Of a stretch of DNA of 38,241 bases, positions 1 to 8,048 are shown in pieces. The notes beneath the pieces are model-generated. The model ran no database searches. It worked only from the letters and a program-made list of their open reading frames with translations, and was not told the DNA's origin. The DNA is from an uncultured bacterium (GTDB taxonomy: Bacteria > DUMJ01). Position numbers and translations under genes: made by a program. The stretch spans positions 1-38,241 of the forward strand of contig CALGNK010000038.1 in the NCBI GenBank assembly GCA_937958695.1, given 5' to 3'. Positions within the stretch are counted from its first letter, which is position 1. Each line of letters opens with the position of its first letter.

Positions 1-1
1 G

Positions 2-145
2 AAGCTAGGGATATCAGAGAAGAATAGGAAGAAGTACTCAGGATTATACGTACTATTGTATAAGGCTAACAAGATGAAAGAAGAGATAATAGAACTAGGT
101 ATAAAAATGGCATACGAAGTACTTCTGTCACTTGTAGGGACGTGA
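2..145 (+). CDS. C-terminal end of an unrecognised ORF, cut by the window start
   Basis: An open frame enters from before the window and ends at TGA (143-145), leaving 47 codons. The visible piece is lysine-rich and probably helical (KANKMKEEIIELGIKMAYEV) and ends in LLSLVGT. I do not recognise the family. The DNA just after the stop carries short coding-like words in another frame (for example EAIKGLGIRG near 164-193) interrupted by stops, so this may be the edge of a decayed gene or mobile element. It has the same orientation as the next operon but is separated from it by about 320 bases that contain a separate promoter. Confidence 0.35.
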   Translation, partial: KLGISEKNRKKYSGLYVLLYKANKMKEEIIELGIKMAYEVLLSLVGT

Positions 146-360
146 ATTGATGATCTAGAGAGGCGATAAAAGGGCTAGGCATTAGAGGTTCAAAAAAGAT
201 ATTAAACCTCTAACAGGTAGGTAATGATAATTTTGCATTTTTAGGTAGATTTTGCAGGGTTATGGGTCTTATACAGGGGTAAAAATTTATAGAAATTTTT
301 GATGTAAGATGCCCTGGTAGGGTATTTTCATATACCCGGTGTGAGCATAGAGACATAGGA

Positions 361-380
361 TGTCCGAACTCCTGTCCGAA
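361..380 (+). repeat. Tandem TGTCCGAA direct repeat upstream of the promoter
   Basis: TGTCCGAA occurs at 361-368 and again at 373-380, a 12-bp period of slightly over one helical turn. It ends 18 bp before the -35 hexamer of the aldolase promoter. Direct repeats at this spacing can be activator sites; a mobile-element end is the alternative. I saw no other such pair in the window. Confidence 0.4.
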
Positions 381-398
381 TTTCAGTTTATCTAGTAT

Positions 399-427
399 TT
401 GACGCTTTCTGCTGGATAAAGTATAAT
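399..427 (+). promoter_or_regulatory. Sigma-70 promoter of the aldolase-deoC-prepilin peptidase operon
   Basis: TTGACG (399-404) and a perfect TATAAT (422-427) are separated by 17 bp. Transcription should start near 434, giving a leader of about 30 nt that ends in the GAGAGGTG ribosome binding site (455-462). Confidence 0.8.
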
Positions 428-467
428 CTTAGTTATTAAAGTAAAACTTAAATAGAGAGGTGTAATG

Positions 468-1346
468 ATGCTTAAGGGTATTATACCTGCAGTAGTTACT
501 CCATTTAAAGGGGATGGTATAGATATAAATGCCTTTGAAAGATTACTAAACTTTCTCATTGATAGAAACGTAGATGGCCTTTTTATAGCTGGTACAAACG
601 GAGAAGGTCCCCTATTATCAAAAGAGGAAAAGGCTTTACTTTTTAAAACTGCTGTAGAGGTAGCTAGAGATAAGGTTCCTGTTATAGCCCAGATTGGAGA
701 AATTACTACCAAAGATACTATAGAACTGGGAGAATCAGCTGTAAAGTCTGGTGTGTCTGCTTTGGGAGTAGTAAGTCCCTATTATTTTAAGTTGGAAGAT
801 TCTGCTCTTAAGAAACACTTTATAAGTGTAGCTCGCGCTTTAGAGCCAACTCCAGTCTATCTGTATAATCTTCCTGGAAATACTGGAAATAGTATAAAGC
901 CATCGGTAGCTAAGGCGGTTATAGAAAATGCAAATAATGTAAAGGGAATAAAAGATAGTAGTAAAGACCTTCAGATACTTGAAGATTTTATATATGAATT
1001 GGGTCCAGATAGGGATGTTATTGTTGGTACAGATAGCCTAATATTACCTGCCCTTATTATGGGTGCTAAGGGAGCTATCTCTGCACTGGCTAACCCATTA
1101 CCAGAGTTATGTACTGGCCTATATAAGGATTTTCTCTCTAAAGACTTTGAGTCTGCTAAAGAGAAACAGTATGTACTGAATAATATAAGAACCATAACCA
1201 AGCAGTTTTCATCTATATCCGCACTAAAGGTTATGCTAAGACTTAGGGGGATAGATGTTGGGAGTGTAAGGCCTCCATTGGGGGAGATTACTGTTGAGCA
1301 GGAAGATGTATTAAAGAAAATATTAGAAGAATTGAACTATCTATAG
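468..1346 (+). CDS. DapA/NAL-superfamily class I aldolase, probably not a true DapA
   Basis: This is a (beta/alpha)8 Schiff-base aldolase of about 292 aa, the usual family length. Numbering from the first of two adjacent ATGs (465), it has the family signature GTNGE (43-47), the catalytic Tyr134 in YLYNLPGN and the Schiff-base Lys163 in GIKDSS. The start at 468 is preferred because GAGAGGTG ends 5 nt before it but only 2 nt before 465. In dihydrodipicolinate synthases the loop after the catalytic Tyr reads roughly YNxPxRTG, with an Arg that binds the substrate carboxylate. Here that residue is Asn139 (LPGNTG). I infer an aldolase for a 2-keto-3-deoxy sugar acid or a similar keto acid. It is first in an operon, 10 bp upstream of deoC, which suggests sugar or aldehyde chemistry rather than lysine synthesis. 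The family call is firm; the substrate is open. Confidence 0.85.
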   Translation: MLKGIIPAVVTPFKGDGIDINAFERLLNFLIDRNVDGLFIAGTNGEGPLLSKEEKALLFKTAVEVARDKVPVIAQIGEITTKDTIELGESAVKSGVSALGVVSPYYFKLEDSALKKHFISVARALEPTPVYLYNLPGNTGNSIKPSVAKAVIENANNVKGIKDSSKDLQILEDFIYELGPDRDVIVGTDSLILPALIMGAKGAISALANPLPELCTGLYKDFLSKDFESAKEKQYVLNNIRTITKQFSSISALKVMLRLRGIDVGSVRPPLGEITVEQEDVLKKILEELNYL

Positions 1347-1356
1347 GAGGATTAGT

Positions 1357-2013
1357 ATGACTAGGGAAGAGTTGTTAAAATATATAGACCAGACACTATT
1401 AAGGCCACATGCTACAATTGAAGAAATGACTGCATTCTTAGAAGAGGCAAAGCTTTATAAGTTTTATGCGGTGTGTATAAACCCTTGGTTTACAAAACTA
1501 GCCGTTGAAGTTATGAGGGGTTCTGGGATAAAGGTTGGAGTTGCAATAGGCTTTCCCCTTGGAGCTACAACGACTATGACTAAGGTATATGAAGCGGATG
1601 AAGCCTTAGAGAATGGCGCAGACGAGTTGGATATGGTTATAAATATTGGGGCACTTAAGAGTAAAGACTATGAGTATGTGGAAAGCGAGATAAAGAAGAT
1701 CGTCAATCTTGCTGGCAGAAAGATAGTAAAGGTTATACTTGAGACCTGTTACCTAACAGATGAGGAAAAGATCACTGCTTGTAAGATAGCGGAGGCTAGT
1801 GGGGCAAGCTTTGTAAAGACATCTACTGGATTTGCTCCTGGTGGAGCAACGGTAGAAGATGTTAAACTTATGAGAGAGACGGTGGGAAATAGATTGGGAG
1901 TTAAGGCTAGTGGTGGTATAAGAACTCTTGATGACGCACTAAAAATGATATCTGCCGGAGCAAACAGAATTGGAACAAGTTCAGGAAAAGCTATAATAGA
2001 TGCGCTAAGTTGA
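1357..2013 (+). CDS. deoC: Deoxyribose-phosphate aldolase
   Basis: DERA reversibly cleaves 2-deoxy-D-ribose 5-phosphate to glyceraldehyde 3-phosphate and acetaldehyde, the last step of deoxynucleoside catabolism. The protein is 218 aa, typical of the short bacterial form. The Schiff-base Lys154 lies in SFVKTSTGF, Lys183 in GVKASGGIRT and Asp92 in ELDMVIN, which is the known catalytic triad. The start is set by AGGAGG (1345-1350), which overlaps the upstream stop codon. The stop TGA overlaps the TTG start of the next gene. No other nucleoside-catabolism gene (deoA, deoB, deoD) is in the window, so pairing with a second aldolase is the main context clue. Confidence 0.95.
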   Translation: MTREELLKYIDQTLLRPHATIEEMTAFLEEAKLYKFYAVCINPWFTKLAVEVMRGSGIKVGVAIGFPLGATTTMTKVYEADEALENGADELDMVINIGALKSKDYEYVESEIKKIVNLAGRKIVKVILETCYLTDEEKITACKIAEASGASFVKTSTGFAPGGATVEDVKLMRETVGNRLGVKASGGIRTLDDALKMISAGANRIGTSSGKAIIDALS

Positions 2014-2732
2014 GTATAATATTATTTCTCATTGGACTTATAATAGGAAGTTTCTTGAATGTATGCATATATAGGATACCTGAGGGTATTTCTATAGTTA
2101 TTCCTGGATCTTTCTGCCCACATTGTAAACATAAGCTTTCTTGGATAGATAACATCCCACTGGTTAGCTATATCCTGTTAAAAGGAAGATGTAGGTACTG
2201 TGCCAAGAAAATTCCTCTACAGTATCCCCTTGTGGAACTCCTTACGGGGGTTATATTTATCCTATTTTATAGAAGGTTTGGAATCTCCGCTGAGTTTATA
2301 CTATTTCTTTCTACATCGTCCCTTCTGATAATAGCCTTTTTTATAGACCTAAGATATATGGTATTGCCAGATGTAGTTATAATCCCAAGCATTATACTTT
2401 CGGTGATCTATGGAAGTATATACGGTTTTCCGAATAACTTTATAACAGCAGGGATATTTGTCCTTATCTTTTATCTCTTGCGTGTTATTTTTAGTGGTGG
2501 ATTGGGAATAGGCGATGTAGAGCTTATCTTTATCTTTTCTCTTATGCTTGGTTTCTATGGAACACTTATGGTGGTTGTTATATCATCCCTTATTGGAACT
2601 ATCTATGGGGTGTATCTGATAAGAAAAGGAAGGGCAGGAATGAGGACTAAAATTCCCTTTGGACCCTTCCTTATAGGCGCATTCCTTCTTGTATCATCTC
2701 TCAATATCCAAGCTTTTTATCTACCACATTAA
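2010..2732 (+). CDS. Type IV prepilin peptidase / N-methyltransferase (A24 family)
   Basis: This polytopic membrane aspartic protease removes the leader from type IV pilin-like precursors and, in bifunctional members, N-methylates the new N-terminus. The 240-aa protein begins with GSFLNV near residue 13. It has a cytoplasmic zinc loop with Cys36, Cys39, Cys61 and Cys64, the first catalytic Asp113 (IDLRYMVLPD), the second Asp169 (GIGDVE), and a late IPFGPF motif. It starts at TTG (2010-2012), overlapping the deoC stop as TTGA, with no clear ribosome binding site, so translational coupling is likely. The four Cys suggest a bifunctional enzyme. No pilin or assembly gene is nearby, but comM-like and dprA genes further right would fit a competence pilus. 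The 3' end overlaps the convergent gene by 32 bp. Confidence 0.92.
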   Translation: MSIILFLIGLIIGSFLNVCIYRIPEGISIVIPGSFCPHCKHKLSWIDNIPLVSYILLKGRCRYCAKKIPLQYPLVELLTGVIFILFYRRFGISAEFILFLSTSSLLIIAFFIDLRYMVLPDVVIIPSIILSVIYGSIYGFPNNFITAGIFVLIFYLLRVIFSGGLGIGDVELIFIFSLMLGFYGTLMVVVISSLIGTIYGVYLIRKGRAGMRTKIPFGPFLIGAFLLVSSLNIQAFYLPH

Positions 2733-3627
2733 CCATCTTAGAAACATCTGGATAGGCTTTAAGATTCTTAATAAATATCTCTAAAAGTCTATCTGTATAG
2801 TATGGATTGAGTCCTGCTATATGTGGAGTTATAACTACATTTTCTAAATCCCAGAGCTCACTCTCAGGTGGAAGGGGCTCTGTCTCAAAGACATCTAACC
2901 CAGCCCCTAATATCCGCTTCTCTTTTAGGGCTTTTATAAGGGCCTTTTCGTCTACGACCTTTCCCCTTGCTACATTTATCAAGATACTTGTAGGCTTCAT
3001 TAAACTTAGTTCCTTCTCCCCTATCAAGCGATAAGTCTCACTTGTAAGAGGAACTATAATGACTACTATATCGGACTCTCTCAATAGAATATCTAAAGAG
3101 TCTTTCCCTAAAAGTATATCTGGCTTGACCTCAACCTCTTTCTCAAGGTCTCTTTTTAGTCCGATAGTTTTCATTCCAAAACCTCTAGCCAATCTTGCTA
3201 TCCCCTGTCCTATCTTTCCATAGCCTATTATGCCTATCGTCTTTCCATAGAGCTCATCTATGTATACCTCGTTGTGAAGCCAAGCCCTTTTATTCTTTCC
3301 TTCAAAGGATTTTATAAGCCCTCTAGTGATAGCCAATATGAGAGCAAATGTATGTTCTGCTATAGGTATAGGATGAACCCCACTGGCATTGGTAAGTATT
3401 ACATCACTCTCTACCAATTCCGGAAATAGAAGCCCATCTACACCAGCACCTGTTGCCTGTATCCATCTTAAGTTCTTTGCTATTTTAAATTCCTCTCCTG
3501 ATATCCCTCCAAGTATTACCTCGGCAGATTCTAAATCGTCTACAAGTTCTATATCACTCCTTGCTGATAAGATCTCTTTTAAGTGATGTTCTTTAAAGTT
3601 ATATCTATACCTTATATATAACTTCAA
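2701..3627 (-). CDS. D-isomer-specific 2-hydroxyacid dehydrogenase (NAD family)
   Basis: This is a 308-aa cytosolic NAD(P)-dependent reductase of 2-oxo acids. The Rossmann motif GYGKIG is at 135-140, and the catalytic residues are Arg221 (NVARG), Glu250 (FETEPLP) and His269 (ITPHIAG), the standard triad of the family. The start is TTG, supported by AGGAGGG (3634-3640) 6-7 nt upstream; no in-frame ATG is better placed. That ribosome binding site overlaps the stop of hflC, so this is the third gene of an hflK-hflC-dehydrogenase operon. The substrate (glyoxylate, hydroxypyruvate, phosphoglycerate-like or other) cannot be read from the sequence. The lack of an ACT or regulatory domain argues against a full-length SerA. 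Confidence 0.9.
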   Translation of the reverse strand: MKLYIRYRYNFKEHHLKEILSARSDIELVDDLESAEVILGGISGEEFKIAKNLRWIQATGAGVDGLLFPELVESDVILTNASGVHPIPIAEHTFALILAITRGLIKSFEGKNKRAWLHNEVYIDELYGKTIGIIGYGKIGQGIARLARGFGMKTIGLKRDLEKEVEVKPDILLGKDSLDILLRESDIVVIIVPLTSETYRLIGEKELSLMKPTSILINVARGKVVDEKALIKALKEKRILGAGLDVFETEPLPPESELWDLENVVITPHIAGLNPYYTDRLLEIFIKNLKAYPDVSKMVNVVDKKLGY

Positions 3628-3639
3628 GAACTTCCCTCC

Positions 3640-4512
3640 TTATTTCATCTCTAGGTCTTGGAGAATCTTAAATATCTCCGATTTAGTAGATATTATAATA
3701 TTTGTATCTTCCTTTTTTAATATCTCCCCATATGTTTCTAGATATTTTATAAGAAATGCAAACTCTGGAGCTTTAGAATAGGCATTCTGTATAAGTGCAA
3801 TAGAGGTGCTATCTCCTTCTCCCTTTATCTTCTGGCTTGTCATATTCGCTTTAGATATAAGTTCAGCCTTTATCTTATCCGCATCAGCCATAATAGAGAT
3901 CTTCTGTTTTTCTCCTTCAGATATATACTTCTGTGCCATCTGTAATCTTTCTGCCTTCATCCTCTCAAAGACGGATGCCTGGACCTCTTTTGGAAAGTTG
4001 GTAGTCTTAAATCTCACATCCACAATATCTAATCCGTATTCTGGAAGTAGAGCCTTTAGGTCATTTATAACAAGGTTGGGAATCTCTTCTCTCCCCATAA
4101 TAATCTGGGAAAGGGTATATTTGCCTACCTCTTTTCTCATAGCAGAATAGACTACGTCATCCAAGATTGTATTAGCCCCTTGCTGTGTCCTTACCCTCTG
4201 TAAGAATTTGTCAGGTTCCTTTATCCTATATTTTGCATAATAGTCTACTATTATGGTCTTTTTATCCTGTGTTACCGCTACTTGAGGATTGGTATCATAC
4301 TCTAGAATCTTTTTACTAAACTTATGCACCGTATCTATAAATGGAGCCTTAAACCCTAAGCCAGGTGTTGTATCTACCTTTACTATCTTACCAAATCTTG
4401 TTATTACAGCCTGTTCTGTCTGGTCTAACTGATATAAGAATAAACCCCTTAATAGTATAAGTGATAAAAGCACAATAAATACTATTAACTCTATCTTTCT
4501 TAACGTGTTCAT
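3640..4512 (-). CDS. hflC: HflC-type SPFH membrane protein, FtsH modulator
   Basis: HflC and HflK form a large membrane complex around the FtsH protease. This 290-aa protein has one N-terminal membrane segment (about residues 9-27), then an SPFH/prohibitin domain opening with QAVITRFGK, and a charged helical region (FERMKAERLQMAQKYISEGE) typical of HflC. Its ATG overlaps the hflK stop as ATGA (4509-4512), which implies coupled translation. It is about 40 aa shorter than proteobacterial HflC. FtsH itself is not in the window. Confidence 0.93.
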   Translation of the reverse strand: MNTLRKIELIVFIVLLSLILLRGLFLYQLDQTEQAVITRFGKIVKVDTTPGLGFKAPFIDTVHKFSKKILEYDTNPQVAVTQDKKTIIVDYYAKYRIKEPDKFLQRVRTQQGANTILDDVVYSAMRKEVGKYTLSQIIMGREEIPNLVINDLKALLPEYGLDIVDVRFKTTNFPKEVQASVFERMKAERLQMAQKYISEGEKQKISIMADADKIKAELISKANMTSQKIKGEGDSTSIALIQNAYSKAPEFAFLIKYLETYGEILKKEDTNIIISTKSEIFKILQDLEMK

Positions 4513-5495
4513 TTTATCACCTCTGAACTTCTTAAGAATATATTGAGACCTACAGAAGGATCAACTATGTATTTGTTTATCCCCGCTAGTATGCTACGCA
4601 TCCTATCTAGATATATCTGCTTCTTGGCTATATTCTTTTCTCTTATGTACTGTTTATAGACTTCCTCAAATCTATTAACCTCTCCCTTAGCAAGGTTTAT
4701 CTTTTGTATCTTATACGCCTCTGCCTCTTTTACTATTTTATAAGCCTCTCCCTCTGCCTCTAAGACCACCTGATTATAATACCTTTTCCCTTCATTTACT
4801 AGTTGATCCATCTTCTCTTTTGCCTTTTGAACTTCATCAAAAGCTGACTTTACCTGTTCAGGTGGGTCAACATCCTGTAACTGAACTGCAACTACCCTTA
4901 TTCCACAGTTGTACCTATCTAGTACAGACTGGATTAGGTCTTTTGTCTCGTTCTGAATAGCCTCTTTCCCTATAGTTAGGACATCATCTACATTATTACC
5001 AGCGATTACCGTTCTCATTGCAGACCATGAAGTCTTTCTTATAGTCTCTATAGGGTTATCCACGTTAAATAGATAGGCGATCGGGTCTCTAACTATATAC
5101 TGAACTATAAATTCTACCTCTACTATATTCTCATCTTTAGTTACCATTACCTTTTCTTCTGGCACATCACTATAGATAATGTTACCAGAGGCATCCTTCC
5201 CTATACTTCTAAACCCTATCTCTATCCTGTTTACCTTCTCTACCGAGACCTTTTCTACTGTTTGTATGGGCCAGAACCATTTGGCATGGATTCCGGGACC
5301 AGTAACCTTAGAGAAAGCTCCGAATGTCTTTACTATCCCAGCTTCATCTGTGTTGACAGTATAGAAAGAGCTTGAAAGGATTATTATTGCTATTATAAGA
5401 ATAAATAATCCTGCAATAATAGAGGTTGGTTTTATATTTCCAACCCTCTTTTGTTTTTCCTCTGGAAGTCTTTCCCAATCGAACCGTTCTTCCAT
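4509..5495 (-). CDS. hflK: HflK-type SPFH membrane protein, FtsH modulator
   Basis: This is the HflC partner. After a polar N-terminus (about 24 aa) comes one membrane segment (about residues 25-45), then an SPFH domain (VNTDEAGIVKTFG) with the HflK hallmark VQLQDVDPPEQV followed by a long helical region. Two in-frame ATGs are possible. The first (5499-5501) touches the GGGGAGGG ribosome binding site with no spacer. The second (5493-5495) lies 6 nt from it, so I choose the second, giving 328 aa. It is the first gene of the operon, and an extended -10 promoter lies upstream. Confidence 0.93.
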   Translation of the reverse strand: MEERFDWERLPEEKQKRVGNIKPTSIIAGLFILIIAIIILSSSFYTVNTDEAGIVKTFGAFSKVTGPGIHAKWFWPIQTVEKVSVEKVNRIEIGFRSIGKDASGNIIYSDVPEEKVMVTKDENIVEVEFIVQYIVRDPIAYLFNVDNPIETIRKTSWSAMRTVIAGNNVDDVLTIGKEAIQNETKDLIQSVLDRYNCGIRVVAVQLQDVDPPEQVKSAFDEVQKAKEKMDQLVNEGKRYYNQVVLEAEGEAYKIVKEAEAYKIQKINLAKGEVNRFEEVYKQYIREKNIAKKQIYLDRMRSILAGINKYIVDPSVGLNIFLRSSEVIK

Positions 5496-5530
5496 AAACA
5501 TCCCTCCCCTTTGGATTTATTTATCTATTT

Positions 5531-5539
5531 AGTATATCA
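5531..5539 (-). promoter_or_regulatory. Extended -10 promoter of the hflK operon
   Basis: On the minus strand the sequence reads TGATATACT, a TGn extension plus TATACT, about 36 nt upstream of the hflK start. No convincing -35 hexamer is present at 16-18 bp, which is usual for extended -10 promoters. It faces away from the aldo/keto reductase promoter. Confidence 0.5.
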
Positions 5540-5561
5540 CAAAATTTTAGTCGGAGTAAGC

Positions 5562-5590
5562 TAGACAATTTACACGGATAGTAGTATAAT
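5562..5590 (+). promoter_or_regulatory. Sigma-70 promoter of the aldo/keto reductase gene
   Basis: TAGACA (5562-5567) and a perfect TATAAT (5585-5590) are 17 bp apart. The mRNA leader would be about 35 nt and contains GGAGG at 5616-5620. Confidence 0.7.
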
Positions 5591-5630
5591 CCTTCTCAAG
5601 AACGAATTCTTTTATGGAGGTTTTGAAGCT

Positions 5631-6488
5631 ATGGAAAGAAGACCCTATGGAAATACAGGAGAAATGCTTTCTATTATAGGATTTGGCGGTATTGTTGTAG
5701 CCAAGATGCCTCAAGAAGAGGCAAACAGTATCGTTTCTATGGCTATTGACAGAGGGATAAACTACTTTGACGTAGCCCCGACTTATATGGATGCGGAAGA
5801 AAGATTAGGAATTGCTCTTAAAGGAAAGAGAGACTCTGTATTCTTAGCCTGTAAGACAGAAAAGAGGACAAAGGAAGAGGCTCAAAAGGCTCTAGAAAAT
5901 TCGCTAAGGCTTTTACAAACAGACCATTTTGATCTATATCAGCTTCACGCTATGACAACAGATGAAGATTTTGAGATAGCTATGGGACCCAATGGTGCAA
6001 TGGAAACTTTTATCTCCGCCAAGGAGAAGGGACTTATAAGGTATATTGGTTTTTCCGCTCATTCTGCTGAGGTAGCGCTAAGACTATTAGATGCCTTCCA
6101 TTTTGATTCTGTTTTGTTTCCTATAAACTGGGTAAACTACTTTAATGCTAATTTTGGACCACAGGTAGTCAAGAAGGCTTTGGAGAAAGGAACCGCTAGA
6201 CTTGCTTTAAAGGCTATGGCTAAGACGCTTATACCTGAAGGGCATCCTCGTAAATATGATAAGTGTTGGTATCTTCCAGTAGAAGAACCTGACTTGGCAA
6301 GTTTGGCTTTAAGGTTTACTCTGTCCCAACCCATTACCGCTGCTATTCCCCCAGGTGAACCTAAATTCTTTAAGATGGCTCTAGATATAGCGGAGAACTT
6401 TAGACCCATAACAACTGAGGAGTTAGAGTACCTAAAGGAAAAAGCTAAAGGATTAGAGCCGATATTTAAACTTAGAAGTGTAGCATAA
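5631..6488 (+). CDS. Aldo/keto reductase family protein
   Basis: This 285-aa (beta/alpha)8 NAD(P)H-dependent carbonyl reductase has the complete AKR tetrad: Asp47, Tyr52 (DVAPTYMDAE), Lys75 (ACKTEKR) and His106 (LYQLHAM). The N-terminus RPYGNTGEMLSIIGFGG is typical of the family. The C-terminal part has no CxxCxxC iron-sulfur extension, although many relatives of this AKR branch carry one. It is transcribed alone from its own promoter and ends 90 bp before rplS. GGAGG lies 10 nt before the ATG, a slightly long spacing. The substrate is unknown. Confidence 0.9.
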   Translation: MERRPYGNTGEMLSIIGFGGIVVAKMPQEEANSIVSMAIDRGINYFDVAPTYMDAEERLGIALKGKRDSVFLACKTEKRTKEEAQKALENSLRLLQTDHFDLYQLHAMTTDEDFEIAMGPNGAMETFISAKEKGLIRYIGFSAHSAEVALRLLDAFHFDSVLFPINWVNYFNANFGPQVVKKALEKGTARLALKAMAKTLIPEGHPRKYDKCWYLPVEEPDLASLALRFTLSQPITAAIPPGEPKFFKMALDIAENFRPITTEELEYLKEKAKGLEPIFKLRSVA

Positions 6489-6512
6489 ACGTTTAAACAG
6501 TAAATCTAGTAG

Positions 6513-6542
6513 TTGCAATTATATATCTAGATATGATATAAT
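6513..6542 (+). promoter_or_regulatory. Promoter of the rplS-lepB-...-galE-like operon, with an internal palindrome
   Basis: TTGCAA (6513-6518), an 18-bp spacer, and TATAAT (6537-6542) with a TGn extension (6534-6536) make a strong promoter, as expected for a ribosomal protein gene. The spacer contains a perfect 12-bp palindrome, ATATCTAGATAT (6523-6534). The leader of about 30 nt is too short for a structured L19 leader and carries AGGAGG at 6564-6569. Confidence 0.75.
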
Positions 6543-6578
6543 GCCTAAGGTTTTAATTTACGTAGGAGGGATGAAGAA

Positions 6579-6935
6579 ATGGATCCTATTCTATTGTTAG
6601 AAAAACAGCAGATACGACAGGATTTAGAGAATTTTAAACCAGGAGATTTGGTGAGGGTTTATACGAAATCTCCAGAAGGAAGGCTACAGGTATTTGAAGG
6701 GACAGTTATAGCCATAAAGGGAAGCGGTATTAATAGATCTTTCACTGTAAGAAAGATTTCGTATGGAGTTGGTGTAGAGAAGGTCTTTCCTCTCTACTCA
6801 CCTATAATTGATAAGGTAGAGGTAGTAAGGAGAGGTAAGGTAAGAAGGGCTAAGTTGTACTACTTAAGGACCAAGATAGGTAAGGAGGCTAAGATAAAAG
6901 AGGCTAGGATAAAGGAAACTAGCATAAATGAGTAA
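6579..6935 (+). CDS. rplS: 50S ribosomal protein L19
   Basis: L19 lies at the 30S-50S interface of the ribosome. The 118-aa product has the family features [12 protein letters not shown] near residue 19, the central [23 protein letters not shown] segment, and [14 protein letters not shown] near residue 88. The C-terminus is lysine-rich. The start follows AGGAGG by 9 nt; an ATG at 6571 is out of frame. It is not preceded by the usual rpsP-rimM-trmD block. It overlaps lepB by 8 bp and heads the long housekeeping operon. Confidence 0.97.
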   Translation: MDPILLLEKQQIRQDLENFKPGDLVRVYTKSPEGRLQVFEGTVIAIKGSGINRSFTVRKISYGVGVEKVFPLYSPIIDKVEVVRRGKVRRAKLYYLRTKIGKEAKIKEARIKETSINE

Positions 6936-7440
6936 AGAAGTGATAAGAGATTTAATAGAGTCTGTAGTAATAGCTGTCATCTTGGCTTTCGGTATAATAA
7001 GGCCCTTTATTATACAGCCCTATGCTATACCTAGTGGATCTATGGAGCCTACCCTCCTTGTGGGAGATAAGCTCTTTGTGAATAAGTTTATATACAGATT
7101 TAAACCTATACAGCGTTTTGATGTAATAGTTTTTAAGTATCCACATAACCCTAAGGTAGATTACATAAAGAGAGTTATAGCCCTTGAGGGAGAGACGGTA
7201 CAGCTTGTTGACGGTAGGGTATACATAAACAGTCAGCCCATAGAAGAGAACCATAAGATGTATCCTTCATACGATAACTTTGGTCCAGTAACTGTCCCTA
7301 AGGGTAAACTCTTTGTCTTAGGTGACAATAGAAGTAATAGTGAGGATAGTAGATATTTTGGTTTTGTTCCTGTTGAAAATGTCTTAGGAAAAGCAATCTT
7401 AATATATTGGCCTCCAGGAAGAATAAGTATAATAAAGTAG
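6928..7440 (+). CDS. lepB: Signal peptidase I
   Basis: This membrane-bound serine protease cleaves Sec/Tat signal peptides. The 170-aa product has one N-terminal membrane anchor (about residues 10-25), the catalytic Ser38 in PSGSMEPTL, the general base Lys81 in [11 protein letters not shown], and the conserved box [11 protein letters not shown] at 132-142. Its size matches compact Gram-positive and thermophile enzymes with a single anchor. It overlaps rplS, a linkage also found in Firmicutes. Likely clients in this window are the sugar-binding protein and the secreted phospholipase-like protein. Confidence 0.96.
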   Translation: MSKEVIRDLIESVVIAVILAFGIIRPFIIQPYAIPSGSMEPTLLVGDKLFVNKFIYRFKPIQRFDVIVFKYPHNPKVDYIKRVIALEGETVQLVDGRVYINSQPIEENHKMYPSYDNFGPVTVPKGKLFVLGDNRSNSEDSRYFGFVPVENVLGKAILIYWPPGRISIIK

Positions 7441-8048
7441 AGTCAACTCAGGATATAGAGTTAGCTTTATTTTCCCAAGAGATCTACCCGGTTTGTGGGA
7501 TAGATGAGGCTGGCAGGGGTGCTATTGCTGGCCCTTTAGTAGCAGCAGCTGTTGTTTTACCTCTTAGATGTGATGTGCCTTTATTTGATTCTAAAAAGCT
7601 ATCCCCAAGAGAGAGGGAGTTAATAGCCCATAAAATAAGGGAAATTGCATTAGGGATAGGTTTGGGTATAGTCCAACCAGAAGAGATAGATGCTAATGGG
7701 TTATCTTGGGCTAATAAAGAGGCTTTTAAGAGGGCTTTATTGGATTTAGATGTTGATGTAAAAGGCATAATAACAGATGCTCTAGGAATTGATGTGGATA
7801 TATTTCAACTAAACATCATAAACGGTGATGAGATTTGTGCTTCTGTATCTGCTGCATCTATAATAGCAAAGGTATCTAGGGATTCTATAATGAACTACTA
7901 TGATAAAATTTTCCCGCAGTATGATTTTTCTCATAATAAAGGTTATCCTACCCCTTCCCATAAAGAGAGATTGAAGATTTATAAGCCCTCGGTTATACAT
8001 AGGATTTCTTTTTCTCCTGTAAGAGAGGTGTTGGAATATGAAGAATAA
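7407..8048 (+). CDS. rnhB: Ribonuclease HII
   Basis: RNase HII removes ribonucleotides and RNA primers from DNA hybrids. The 213-aa protein has Asp33-Glu34 in GIDEAGRG, Asp124 in ITDALG and Asp159 in AKVSRDS, the four acidic metal ligands. The only usual start codon before the conserved core is TTG at 7407, which makes a 34-bp overlap with lepB and leaves a 29-residue polar leader before GIDEAGRG. The ribosome binding site is weak (AGGAAAAG at 7386-7393), so the true start is uncertain. It overlaps yraN by 11 bp. Confidence 0.94.
   Translation: MASRKNKYNKVESTQDIELALFSQEIYPVCGIDEAGRGAIAGPLVAAAVVLPLRCDVPLFDSKKLSPRERELIAHKIREIALGIGLGIVQPEEIDANGLSWANKEAFKRALLDLDVDVKGIITDALGIDVDIFQLNIINGDEICASVSAASIIAKVSRDSIMNYYDKIFPQYDFSHNKGYPTPSHKERLKIYKPSVIHRISFSPVREVLEYEE

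Larger units (their letters stand above)
146..464. other. Hairpin-rich intergenic region before the aldolase operon
   Basis: No convincing gene is visible here. Three inverted repeats can be read. One pairs 182-190 with 205-213 (TTAGAGGTT/AACCTCTAA). One pairs 281-288 with 293-300 (AAAAATTT/AAATTTTT). One pairs 320-325 with 332-337 (GGGTAT/ATACCC). None is followed by a good T-run, so I do not call them terminators. A tandem TGTCCGAA repeat and a strong promoter lie at the right end. All three hairpins are upstream of that promoter, so they are not part of the aldolase mRNA leader. Confidence 0.5.

Noticed and set aside
1-464. Riboswitch or CRISPR array in the left intergenic region
   Set aside because: The hairpins lie upstream of the promoter, the only repeat is a two-copy 8-mer, and no known riboswitch core is visible.
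465-1346. Annotation as dapA
   Set aside because: The substrate-carboxylate Arg of DapA is replaced by Asn139, and the neighbour is deoC, with no lysine-biosynthesis gene present.
6952-7254. Minus-strand 100-codon frame over lepB, and similar opposite-strand frames elsewhere
   Set aside because: Shadow frames of well-identified genes, without ribosome binding sites or domain features.
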